A stretch of 23,361 nt of DNA from JBCCCJ01 sp039029315 (lineage in GTDB: Bacteria > Bacteroidota > Bacteroidia > J057), in the NCBI GenBank assembly GCA_039029315.1, contig JBCCGK010000147.1:1-23361 (forward strand), in the 5' to 3' direction. Of this stretch, positions 6,911 to 15,100 are shown piece by piece (within the stretch, counting starts at the first letter, position 1; each line of letters starts with the position of its first letter). A program made the translations under genes and the position numbers. The notes below the pieces were generated by a model that was not told the DNA's origin, searched no databases, and was given only the letters and a program-made list of their open reading frames with translations.

Positions 6911-7171
6911 TCAATGTCCATTGTGCTTCATCAGGCCATCTTTCGTTGCGAGAAAATGATAGTTTTCCAGATGGTCGGAATCAAATATGGCAGTCCTGAC
7001 GTAATCATTTTGCTCCTGATCAAATTCCATGACTTGTATCCAGCCCTTGTCTATGAGGGTGCGCAGCTCATCCACCACAATGGGCACAGGCTCCCCTGCC
7101 TCCTCTAACACATTTGCAAAGGATTCAACAAAATAAAGTGAGTCAAGGATTTGAAACTGAAGATCGTTCAT
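6911..7171 (-). CDS. Small winged-helix-like protein of unknown function
   Basis: This is an 86-residue soluble protein. The frame is open further upstream (to 7231), but that part lies inside the glycosyltransferase gene. The ATG at 7171 forms an ATGA overlap with that gene's stop, so it is preferred. The pattern suggests a compact winged-helix fold: helices at about 4-24 and 31-42, then LIDKGWIQVMEF, a polar hairpin, and the ending FLATKDGLMKHNGH, where a TxKG turn is typical of winged-helix C-termini. It is acidic overall and lacks an obvious basic recognition helix, so protein binding is as likely as DNA binding. It sits between the glycosyltransferase and permease genes with only 17 bases to the latter, so it is probably co-produced with them. 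The function is unknown. Confidence 0.8.
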   Translation of the reverse strand: MNDLQFQILDSLYFVESFANVLEEAGEPVPIVVDELRTLIDKGWIQVMEFDQEQNDYVRTAIFDSDHLENYHFLATKDGLMKHNGH

Positions 7172-8286
7172 CGGACTGTTCTGCCTTTCCAGGAGTATGT
7201 TTTGACAAGATTGCCAGCCAATCCCACCCACAAAACATAGGGTATATAGACAAGTTGAAGGGGAAGGACGTATCTGAGCATGCGCAAGTTATGAAAAAAT
7301 TTGGCAGCTTGATACATCAAAAGATAATCGGTGAGAATTTTCAGGATCAACAATTCTCCAGCCAATACAGCAAATTGCCAATTCCAGCACGCAAAGACAG
7401 TCAACAGTGGAATACTCAGGAAAGCGAGGTAAGAAACGGACTGGATCAGATTTACCCGCCGATCGGGATATACCCGGGCCTTACTCACCCATCTCAACCG
7501 CTGAGATTTGAGCATTTGCCAATTGGGCTGAGGGATCGTACGCACAATGGCTTCTTTGCATCTGGCAAATTTCAACTCGTATTTTCCCAATCGATGAATT
7601 TTCTGAAGCAGGAGTTCATCATCGCCTGAGGCAACGGCATCGATTCCTTCATAACCATTCACTTCTTGAAATACCGCTTTCCGGAAAGCCAGATTCGCTC
7701 CATTGCACATGTTCGGCTTCCGGGCTGCCATAGAGCCGCCGCCTATGGTCACAAGTCCCATTGACTCCATCGCCTGAAATTTTTCCAACCATTTGTCTCC
7801 CCACTGCAATTCTACCGGTCCTGATACCAGGGCTGTGTTCTGATTGAATTGAGCTACCATATGGGGTATCCAGGTTGGGGGCAGATCACAATCTGCATCG
7901 GTCTGAAGAATGATTTCTCCGCGCGCGACGCTGATGCCAGAGTTCAGTGCTGCTTTTTTTCCCTCTCCTCTGGAACTAACAATCCGAATATTGGGATATT
8001 TCGTTCCCAGGATTGCAGCAATTCCGAACGTAGCATCCGTAGAGTGATCATCTACTACAATCACTTCATAGCGATCTTTCGGATAGATTTGTTGGGCAGC
8101 ACTGTTCAGACAGGCTTGAAGACTACTGGCTTCATTCCGAGCAGGAATAATGACAGAAACCATGGGGGTTTCCTTCATGAACAAGGGAGACTCTACCTGA
8201 ATTCGAGAAAAGAACCAGGCATTTCGGAAGATAAAGCCCGCATAAATAATCATACAGACTGCCAATATTGCAGAGATCACTTCCAT
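7168..8286 (-). CDS. Family 2 membrane glycosyltransferase
   Basis: This 372-residue processive-type GT-A glycosyltransferase should transfer a sugar from a nucleotide donor to a lipid or growing glycan at the inner membrane. One N-terminal helix (1-22) is followed by the GT2 core: VSVIIPARNEA (43-53), VIVVDDHSTD (75-84), the DxD metal site Asp130-x-Asp132, the acid GDDE (221-224) and QRLRW (262-266), the Q/RxxRW motif that binds the acceptor in processive members. About three membrane helices follow (285-360). The fold resembles chitin synthase, hyaluronan synthase and IcaA-like enzymes, but the product cannot be read from sequence. Its start overlaps the end of the flippase-like gene by 10 bases, and its stop overlaps the next ATG. 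Confidence 0.93.
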   Translation of the reverse strand: MEVISAILAVCMIIYAGFIFRNAWFFSRIQVESPLFMKETPMVSVIIPARNEASSLQACLNSAAQQIYPKDRYEVIVVDDHSTDATFGIAAILGTKYPNIRIVSSRGEGKKAALNSGISVARGEIILQTDADCDLPPTWIPHMVAQFNQNTALVSGPVELQWGDKWLEKFQAMESMGLVTIGGGSMAARKPNMCNGANLAFRKAVFQEVNGYEGIDAVASGDDELLLQKIHRLGKYELKFARCKEAIVRTIPQPNWQMLKSQRLRWVSKARVYPDRRVNLIQSVSYLAFLSIPLLTVFACWNWQFAVLAGELLILKILTDYLLMYQAAKFFHNLRMLRYVLPLQLVYIPYVLWVGLAGNLVKTYSWKGRTVR

Positions 8287-9305
8287 GAGCGAACACGATA
8301 AAGCATCAAAACTCCGAGTAGGCTTGGGATCAACAAATTGATCACATACAGCAAAAATGTACTAGAAAAAGCCGTAAATGTAGCGATTCCCATTCCCCCC
8401 ATGACAAGGAGAGCAACTGATTCTCTGATTCCGATTTCGGTCAATGCAACTGATGGAATGACAGAATTGATCCAAAAAATCATCGCAATCAGCGCAAAAG
8501 ATACCAGTATGCTTCCGCTAGCCCCAAATCCTTTCATCAGACACAAATATTGAGCACTGAACACCCCAAATCGCAATAGACTCAAGCCCAGAACCTCCAG
8601 GAGACGAGTTATAGGGACCTCTTTGGTGGCAGCTGTCAATCTGCGAAACCATTCCTGCCGGATGGGAATGATGGACAATAAGGGTTGCCATATTCCCGGA
8701 GCCAATAATAGCATCCATAAAAAAAGTGCAGAAAAAATGGCCACACCTCTCCAAAGGTCCCACATCCATGCCGCTATTGGCAAAAAGCCAAGAACCTGCT
8801 CCCTGAATTGTGCATTTAGAAATTCCAGAGCTGCTCCTCCAACTGCCAAAGTGATGGCCATTTGACACAGTTTGCTGACAAAGGTATAGGCCCCAGCCTC
8901 CAGCCGTTTAGCTGTAGGCAACATCCACAATCGACCCGCATATTCTCCAATTCTGGCTGGGGTAAAAATTCCGGCACTAATCCCCAACAAAACCGCAATC
9001 AAGGATCTATCAAACCGAAAATCGGGATATAACAAGCGAATCATCACTTGCCATTTCCTGGCTTCCAGGCCTAAATTAGCTGCAAGCAAACAGAGACTCA
9101 GCAAAACCCAAACAACTGCTTCTGGCTGAATGGCCAAAAAACTTTCTACCAACAGTACCCGTTCTCCATATAATTTCCACCCAACAAAGCCAATCACCAA
9201 ACAGGATATTCCTCCCTTGAACACCCAGGTCAAGCAGGGAGGAAAAGCTGTCATTCCATTTTTTTGAGGAAGCTTCTGAATCAGTTGTAGGGAAGAGAAT
9301 TTCAT
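8277..9305 (-). CDS. Flippase-like membrane protein (LPG synthase TM-domain family)
   Basis: This 342-residue polytopic inner-membrane protein of the UPF0104/lysylphosphatidylglycerol synthase TM-region family has about eight hydrophobic segments. Motifs of this family are visible: EARKWQ (81-86), TPARIGEYAGR (115-125, matching the usual P.R.GE..R) and TEIGIRES (289-296). There is no aminoacyl-transferase domain, so it is not a complete MprF. Such stand-alone domains are often found beside GT2 enzymes and are proposed to flip lipids or lipid-linked sugars. It is the first gene of the five-gene operon and probably acts with the glycosyltransferase that overlaps it. A sequence close to a -7 box (TAGCCTTTG, one base too long) lies just before the ATG. 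Confidence 0.88.
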   Translation of the reverse strand: MKFSSLQLIQKLPQKNGMTAFPPCLTWVFKGGISCLVIGFVGWKLYGERVLLVESFLAIQPEAVVWVLLSLCLLAANLGLEARKWQVMIRLLYPDFRFDRSLIAVLLGISAGIFTPARIGEYAGRLWMLPTAKRLEAGAYTFVSKLCQMAITLAVGGAALEFLNAQFREQVLGFLPIAAWMWDLWRGVAIFSALFLWMLLLAPGIWQPLLSIIPIRQEWFRRLTAATKEVPITRLLEVLGLSLLRFGVFSAQYLCLMKGFGASGSILVSFALIAMIFWINSVIPSVALTEIGIRESVALLVMGGMGIATFTAFSSTFLLYVINLLIPSLLGVLMLYRVRSWK

Positions 9306-9456
9306 TCAAAGGCTAAAATATTGACCATCCTTCGCAAACTCAAATGCAGAACCATGATTGTATTACATTCCAGCCAAATGGACAGAAACTTCACAGTAGC
9401 CTATTTTTGTTCATCCCCTCTCATAGCTACAAAATCACAACTCGCAACATAATTCG

Positions 9457-9464
9457 TACCTTTG
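9457..9464 (+). promoter_or_regulatory. -7 promoter box of ruvC
   Basis: TACCTTTG fully matches the Bacteroidota -7 consensus TAnnTTTG and is followed by only four bases before the ruvC ATG. Transcription would begin at or within a few bases of the start codon, so the message may be leaderless. No TTG lies at the usual -33 spacing. Confidence 0.5.
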
Positions 9465-9468
9465 GCTT

Positions 9469-10032
9469 ATGGCAAAAAATTCCACCTCAAGAATCATCCT
9501 TGGAGTTGATCCTGGCACCATCATCACGGGATATGGATTGATCAAATGTTATGGAAAGAAAATGGAATTGATCGCTTGTGGATCGATTCAACTAGGAAAA
9601 TCCAAAACTGCCCACGCTGATCGGCTGAAGCGACTCTTCAATCGTCTTAAGGGATTGATGGATGAATTCGCTCCAGATGAGATGGCGATAGAAGCCCCTT
9701 TTTATGGCAAAAATCCACAGTCCATGCTAAAATTGGGCAGGGCACAGGGAGTTGCGATGGCAGCTGCCCTTGGGCGTGACATGCCAGTGTTCGAATACGC
9801 CCCCCGCAAGGTAAAAATGGCCGTAACCGGCAAAGGTGCTGCAAGCAAGGAGCAAGTTGCTGCAATGCTTCGCAACATCCTGAAGTTTGAAGAATCCCCA
9901 CACTACCTCGATGCCACCGATGGTCTGGCAGTTGCAGTCTGTCATTTTTTTCAGGGAAATCCTGCACACTCTTCTACTCAACACAAAGATTGGAACGCCT
10001 TTATTAAGGCGAACCCGGGAAGGATTAAGTAG
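9469..10032 (+). CDS. ruvC: Crossover junction endodeoxyribonuclease RuvC
   Basis: This 187-residue Holliday-junction resolvase would nick symmetric strands of four-way junctions in recombination repair, working with RuvAB. The four catalytic acids of the RNase H-like fold are all present: Asp14 in ILGVDPGTIITGYG, Glu75 in AIEAPFYGKN, and Asp148 and Asp151 in HYLDATDGLAVA. The conserved segment MLKLGRAQGVA lies at 86-96, and the DNA-binding loop has KVKMAVTGKGAASKEQV (114-130). The length fits the family (about 170-190), with a slightly longer C-terminus. It stands alone on the plus strand, with its stop nine bases from the stop of the convergent HIT gene. ruvA and ruvB are not in the window. 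Confidence 0.97.
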   Translation: MAKNSTSRIILGVDPGTIITGYGLIKCYGKKMELIACGSIQLGKSKTAHADRLKRLFNRLKGLMDEFAPDEMAIEAPFYGKNPQSMLKLGRAQGVAMAAALGRDMPVFEYAPRKVKMAVTGKGAASKEQVAAMLRNILKFEESPHYLDATDGLAVAVCHFFQGNPAHSSTQHKDWNAFIKANPGRIK

Positions 10033-10041
10033 AAGAGGTGT

Positions 10042-10437
10042 TCAGGAAAGATTTGATTGGATCTTGGCTGCCAATTCTGTCATTTCTTCTGATGACATGC
10101 TAACAGGCTCATTTGAAAAATTCAAATCCCCAATCGCTTGAATAGGAACGAGGTGGATGTGTGCATGAGGAACCTCTAAGCCAATTACTGCTGTACCGAT
10201 CCTTTTGCAGGGGACTGTTTTTTGAAGGGCAGCAGCTACGAATCGAGCAAAAACATGGATTCCCAAATATAGTTCATCAGGTAAATCAAAGAGATAATCG
10301 ATCTCTGCCTTTGGAATTATGAGGGTGTGTCCTTTTGTTAGTGGTCGAATGTCCAGAAATGCGAGAAAATCATCTGTTTCTGCAATTTTGTAACAAGGGA
10401 TCTCTCCTTTGACAATTCTGGTAAATATAGAGGCCAT
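10042..10437 (-). CDS. HIT-family nucleotide hydrolase
   Basis: This 131-residue cytosolic protein of the histidine-triad superfamily (Hint branch) belongs to a group that hydrolyses nucleoside phosphoramidates and related AMP conjugates. The N-terminus IFTRIVKGEIPCYKI is typical of the family, followed by AFLDIRPLTKGHTLIIPK (26-43). The catalytic triad HAHIHL is at 91-96 (His91, His93, His95). The physiological substrate is unknown. It lies 26 bases downstream of greA in the same direction and is probably co-transcribed with it; a greA-HIT pair is common in this phylum. Confidence 0.95.
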   Translation of the reverse strand: MASIFTRIVKGEIPCYKIAETDDFLAFLDIRPLTKGHTLIIPKAEIDYLFDLPDELYLGIHVFARFVAAALQKTVPCKRIGTAVIGLEVPHAHIHLVPIQAIGDLNFSNEPVSMSSEEMTELAAKIQSNLS

Positions 10438-10463
10438 GTGTATAGCGGTTGGAAAAACTGGTC

Positions 10464-10937
10464 TTATCGGGTAATATCCAGGACTTCGAATTGGATGATT
10501 CCTGAAGGTACCTGGGCATCAACAATATCTCCAACAGCTTTGCCCAGGACTGCTTTTCCCACAGGAGATTTTATGGAGATTCTTCCTTGTTTCAAATCGG
10601 CTTCTTCTTCAGCAACAAGGGTATAAGTAACTTCTTTTTTAAGCTTGAGGTGTTTCAGTTTGACAGTAGATAGAATGTAAGCCTTAGAGGCATCGATATC
10701 AGAATCATCCAAAATCCGAGCATTTGCTATGGTTGTCTCCAATTTGGAAATTTTTAATTCCAATAATCCTTGTGCATCCTTAGCAGCATCATATTCAGCG
10801 TTTTCACTCAAGTCCCCCATTTCCCTGGCCTTCTGAATGGCCTTGGCGATTTCTGCACGACCTCTTCCTTTCAGGTCTGTAAGTTGAGCTGACAGTCGGT
10901 CATAACCTTCTTGGGTTAGATAAGTTTTTTCACTCAT
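10464..10937 (-). CDS. greA: Transcription elongation factor GreA
   Basis: This 157-residue factor has the usual GreA length. It enters the secondary channel of RNA polymerase and stimulates cleavage of backtracked RNA. The N-terminal coiled coil (about 8-75) carries the acidic tip GDLSENAEYDAA (41-52), with Asp42 and Glu45 at the positions needed for cleavage. The FKBP-like C-terminal domain (about 80-157) shows SIKSPVGKAVLGKAVGD at 121-137, the signature of the family. The start is the ATG at 10937, preceded on its strand by taaattta, only a partial -7 box. It is the first gene of a greA-HIT unit. Confidence 0.97.
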   Translation of the reverse strand: MSEKTYLTQEGYDRLSAQLTDLKGRGRAEIAKAIQKAREMGDLSENAEYDAAKDAQGLLELKISKLETTIANARILDDSDIDASKAYILSTVKLKHLKLKKEVTYTLVAEEEADLKQGRISIKSPVGKAVLGKAVGDIVDAQVPSGIIQFEVLDITR

Positions 10938-11012
10938 AATACTAAATTTAATTTCATTTGGTTAAGGGTGAATCCAGATAAAGGGCTCTTCATTAACCAA
11001 TTATCAGAATAT

Positions 11013-11048
11013 ACAAAAAAATAACTGGGTCGGCCAATAGCCAACCCA
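11013..11048 (-). terminator. Intrinsic terminator of the receptor/cargo/PorV-like operon
   Basis: A 9-bp stem with one mismatch (tgggtcggc 11026-11034 / gccaaccca 11040-11048) has a 5-nt loop. On the minus strand it is followed by gttatttttttgt. It lies 31 bases beyond the stop of the PorV/PorQ-like gene and marks the end of the three-gene operon. Confidence 0.85.
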
Positions 11049-11078
11049 AGTTGAATGTTTTTTATCGCAGATTCTGCC

Positions 11079-12161
11079 TTAGATGTCTATACGAGCACCA
11101 AAGACAAATGTTCCATCAAATGGATTGGTCGTCCGATAACTCATATCCAGAGAAAATTTGGAAAAATCGGGATTTCCACTGGCATCCAGTTTATCTGTTT
11201 TGAAGGGGATCTGAAAAGTCGCTCCGGTCGAAAATCCAGTGTAAGCATTGTATCTCCCATCTACTCCAACAACCTCTCCAAAAATTCCCTTCTCATACAG
11301 GAAAGACCCTCTTAAGGTAACATACTTTTTGTAGCTGTATGCCAAACCCAGTCCACCTTGATTGAAATAGAAACTATTGGAGATAAATCCAGCGATCACT
11401 GTTATCGTATTGCTCTCTCCCAAAAAGAAATCCATTGAACCTCCCATGGACAAGGTTGCAGGAATTTCAAACCGATCTCCATTCAAAGTTACAATAGAGG
11501 TGTAATTGTTTGAGGGTTCGAAAGGTGCTCGGGTATTCAATCCATCTCCCCGGAACCGCATGGTTGGTCCAATATTTTTGAGAGAAATCCCCAATTTCAG
11601 GCGATCTTTTTTCCCGGTCCGGTATTGAATTCCAGCATCAAGTGCGAAGCCGGTAGACGATACTTCCGGAGTTGCCTGATTGATCACTCGAGCAGTGGTC
11701 CCTACATGAATCCTGTCAGTAAACTTTTTGGCATAAGACAGGCCGATGTTCATATAGGTTACACGAAACGAGCCCAGAGTACCGTCTGGTTGTTCGACAG
11801 TCGTTCGGGTAAATTCTCCCAGGTTAAAGGCATTGATGATCAATCCCAGAGAGCCATTGTCTCTTCCCAGAGCTTGAGAGAAGCCAAATGAATTAATCCC
11901 TATATCCGTTCCAACCAACCATCGGGTATGTGAGAATAAGAGTTCTGTGCCAGTAGTCCGGGCAACCCCTGCAGGATTGACAGATGAGCTTTCGATTCCA
12001 TCGCTACTTGCAACATCCAAGCCATTGAAGGCAGAACTTCGAGGCATGGAATTGATCAACAATTGCGATGCGCCTGCCTGTCCAACTCGCTCTGGCTGTG
12101 CCTGAAGAGCGATCATCCCCAGCAATATCAGTGTTATAAATGTTAAGGAAACTTTCATCAT
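11079..12161 (-). CDS. PorV/PorQ-family outer-membrane protein
   Basis: This 360-residue protein has a signal peptide (hydrophobic 5-18, cleavage near LQAQ, residue 22). The mature start GQAGASQLLINSMPRSSAFN and the NPAG element (68-71, in SVNPAGVART) are hallmarks of the PorV/PorQ family, which forms FadL-like 14-strand barrels. PorV carries T9SS substrates from the translocon to the attachment machinery, whereas PorQ has a related role. This copy is not embedded in a core T9SS cluster. It is the last gene of an operon behind a T9SS-type cargo and a TonB-dependent receptor, so it is probably a paralogue dedicated to that cargo. Thirty-six bases separate it from the gene before it. The ending FVFGARIDI fits a barrel strand. 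Confidence 0.85.
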   Translation of the reverse strand: MMKVSLTFITLILLGMIALQAQPERVGQAGASQLLINSMPRSSAFNGLDVASSDGIESSSVNPAGVARTTGTELLFSHTRWLVGTDIGINSFGFSQALGRDNGSLGLIINAFNLGEFTRTTVEQPDGTLGSFRVTYMNIGLSYAKKFTDRIHVGTTARVINQATPEVSSTGFALDAGIQYRTGKKDRLKLGISLKNIGPTMRFRGDGLNTRAPFEPSNNYTSIVTLNGDRFEIPATLSMGGSMDFFLGESNTITVIAGFISNSFYFNQGGLGLAYSYKKYVTLRGSFLYEKGIFGEVVGVDGRYNAYTGFSTGATFQIPFKTDKLDASGNPDFSKFSLDMSYRTTNPFDGTFVFGARIDI

Positions 12162-12197
12162 TCAAGTGAAGTATTGATCACTGTTGAAAAGAGGTCA

Positions 12198-15100
12198 TTA
12201 AAAGTTATCAAGATCAATTTGTCTGACAACAGCAAAGAGTTTGATTATTTTTTCTCCGAGATTTTGTCCATCGATGTTGGCATCAATGTGGATGATGTAC
12301 ACTCCACTTGCCACCGGCACCCCACTTTGATTTTTCAGATCCCAATCCTGATCGGGTTCATCCGAATCTTTGGTGAACTGTCTGACCAACTGTCCATTGA
12401 GTGTAAAGATACTAACTCGACACTTCTGTGGGAGGTTGGTAACCTTGACTCTATTATCCAACTGTCCGGTCTCATAGGAGCTATAGGCATAATATGGATT
12501 GGGAACAACCAAGACATCATCCAAAGCGCCTTTGGCAACATCCGTCAACCCAGTTTGGACAGCCTGCTCTACAGTGTTGAAAGCAAAGAGAGGATTGTCA
12601 TTCGCAATAGGGTCGCGTGAACGGAAGGTCTGCTGAACTCTAAGAGAAATTCTTGCATCAGTAGGAATATCCTTGGGGTCTTCAAATTGAAAGCCATCAA
12701 CTGTCAATGGAATTCCGACCCAGGCGACATGCTTGTAGACATCTTTCAAGTTGTGATTGGATTCGGGGAAATAGATGGCTTTGGCAAATCCGTTGATGCC
12801 CACATAGTCTGCATTCATCAGGGTATCCCGAATGGATTCACATTCATCGTAAGGCAAATTGGTTACATATACATAATGTCTCCCTCCAATTCGATCGAGG
12901 TTATTCCCCAAATTCGGTGTAGGATTCCATTTCATATCATCACCATTGTTCAACTGATCCCACTCACTTTCTCCAAAGAAAATGTTCAATCGCTGACCTC
13001 TGTTGACATCTATGGCATAGCCAGGGAACCATCCCATGCCATGATCATTTTCTGCACGGGTTCCTTCAGAATTCCCGTCTTTGTCAACATTGTCTCGCCA
13101 TTTGGCTGCGAGCAACCAGGCCCCTGAACCAAGGCTGGAGGTCGGACTGGTCTCCACAACCACACATCTGGACCATTTGCTTTGATCATTGGTAAATACA
13201 ATATCTACATCTGGCAGATCATCAAAGTTCAGCAATTCAGCAGAAGATACCCCAATCTGACTTGAGGTTACAGATTGTACCACAGGAAGGCCAGGTGCAA
13301 TTGCGCCTCCAGCATCTGAATTCGCGAAGCCTTTGGTAATGGCATTGGGTCCCCAACGGCCGCCCAATATGGATTGAAAATCACCATGCTTATCAAATAC
13401 TCTCAATCCATCCAAAGAAAGCAAGCGGTCACTCCCATCTCCCAGCCAATCCCAAATTCCTCCAGAGAAATCATCATTATCAGCCAATCCATTGAGCCAG
13501 GGCTGTGAATTGTCCGAGAATTCAATGGTTCCGCCGATTACGCCTGTTGCATCCAGGATATCCAAAGTATCTCCGGCAGCGGCTACATTCTTGACGGAGA
13601 TGGAAAATCCACGGGAATCCCCATTTGCGTCCTGAATCACATGCTCTGTCCCGATTAGCGGTTCTGGGCGTACAGGCGATCCATCATTACGCTTGGAGTA
13701 GGTGGCTTTATAGACTTCGGTGAATGGCCCATTTGGATCGGTACTTTCAGTAAGCACCCATTCTGCAAATACTGAATCCACTACCATTGTTCCATTGATG
13801 GTATCATTACTGATTACCTCCACCTCTACCAATCTATTTGGAGGAATCTCTAATCGATAATAATTGGGTTTCACTGACTTAGGATCAGTGATTTTCACCT
13901 CAATGGGGCCAGATCCTTGTTGGTATCCAACAGAATTCACTGCTGAACCATTAGCAGCCATAATCGCATCTTCTGTCTCAGGAGTAATCCTGACAAATGT
14001 CCCCCCATTGCCAATTCCACCAATTTGTGAAACGGGAAGCCCTTCCCCATATTCACTCGCAATGGTCGTTCCTCCCCGTTCAATTTCGACTATATGTGGG
14101 ACCGCAGGCACAACCGCAAAGAAGCGGTTCCCGGGAACAAATTTTCGCCCATCTGCTGTGGAGTCATTATAGGCATAGGCGATGACGCCATAGTAGTAGG
14201 TGGTGTAGTTTTTTAATCGGGTGTTTTCTCCTTGTGCAAATTGATCTCTGGTAACCTGAACAGAGTGAAAAATCCCTTCATCAGCTCCTTCTACCATTAC
14301 CTGATCCACAATTACATTTTCATCCAGTCCTTCAACTCTGGTTTCTACTCGATTCACAATAGAACTAATTCCATCCTTGACATCACACTGAGCTATGATC
14401 CGTGCACGATCAGGATCATCGAGTTCATTAGGACCGACTGTGCCATCTGTCAATTGGTAAACAATGTATCCCTGGAATTCAAAAATTGAATCCGCAATTC
14501 CTTGTGCCTTCAGGACCGGATCTGCCTGACGATAGCTTTCATTGAAGTTATTTCTCACATTTCTCAATGCTTCAGAGTATCCCCATGAGATCAACAGTTC
14601 CTGATCATATTCAGAGATGGTCAATTCTGGAGCGTCTGGCCCATTCAACAACTCGAACTCGTTATCGAACAATGCTTGTGCAATGTCATCTGCAGCAAAT
14701 AATTCGCATACCGACCCAAATTGGTCATTATAAAATCCTCTTGCCCATACCACCCCGGTTACCACCTCATTAACAGCTCCTGGTTGTAGGGTAAATGGCC
14801 CTGCACTTTGCAAGAATCGTCTATCCTGGTTTCGGGGATTGTCCGCATTGTCTTCTGTCCAACCAATTTTGGAACAAGGATCACCCGGAAACATATAATT
14901 GCTGACTGGACCTGGACTTCTCGCTCCGTAACCAGTTCCATCTCCTCCATTGGTGAAGTTGTCGACAATTGGAGTTCCATCTTTCCAGAAACCTGTGAGA
15001 TAGCCATAATAGTGTTGAGCAACCTCTGGGTTTCCAATCAGAGTGAAATCATTGTTATAGTAAACGAATTTGGACATGATAATGGTCTCGCCTTCCTCAT

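Noticed and set aside
7172..7231. Upstream extension of the small winged-helix-like gene
   Set aside because: It lies entirely within the glycosyltransferase gene in another frame, and the ATG at 7171 gives a classical ATGA coupling.
8623..8865. Plus-strand 80-residue frame within the flippase-like gene
   Set aside because: It is antisense to a well-supported membrane protein gene and has no supporting motif.
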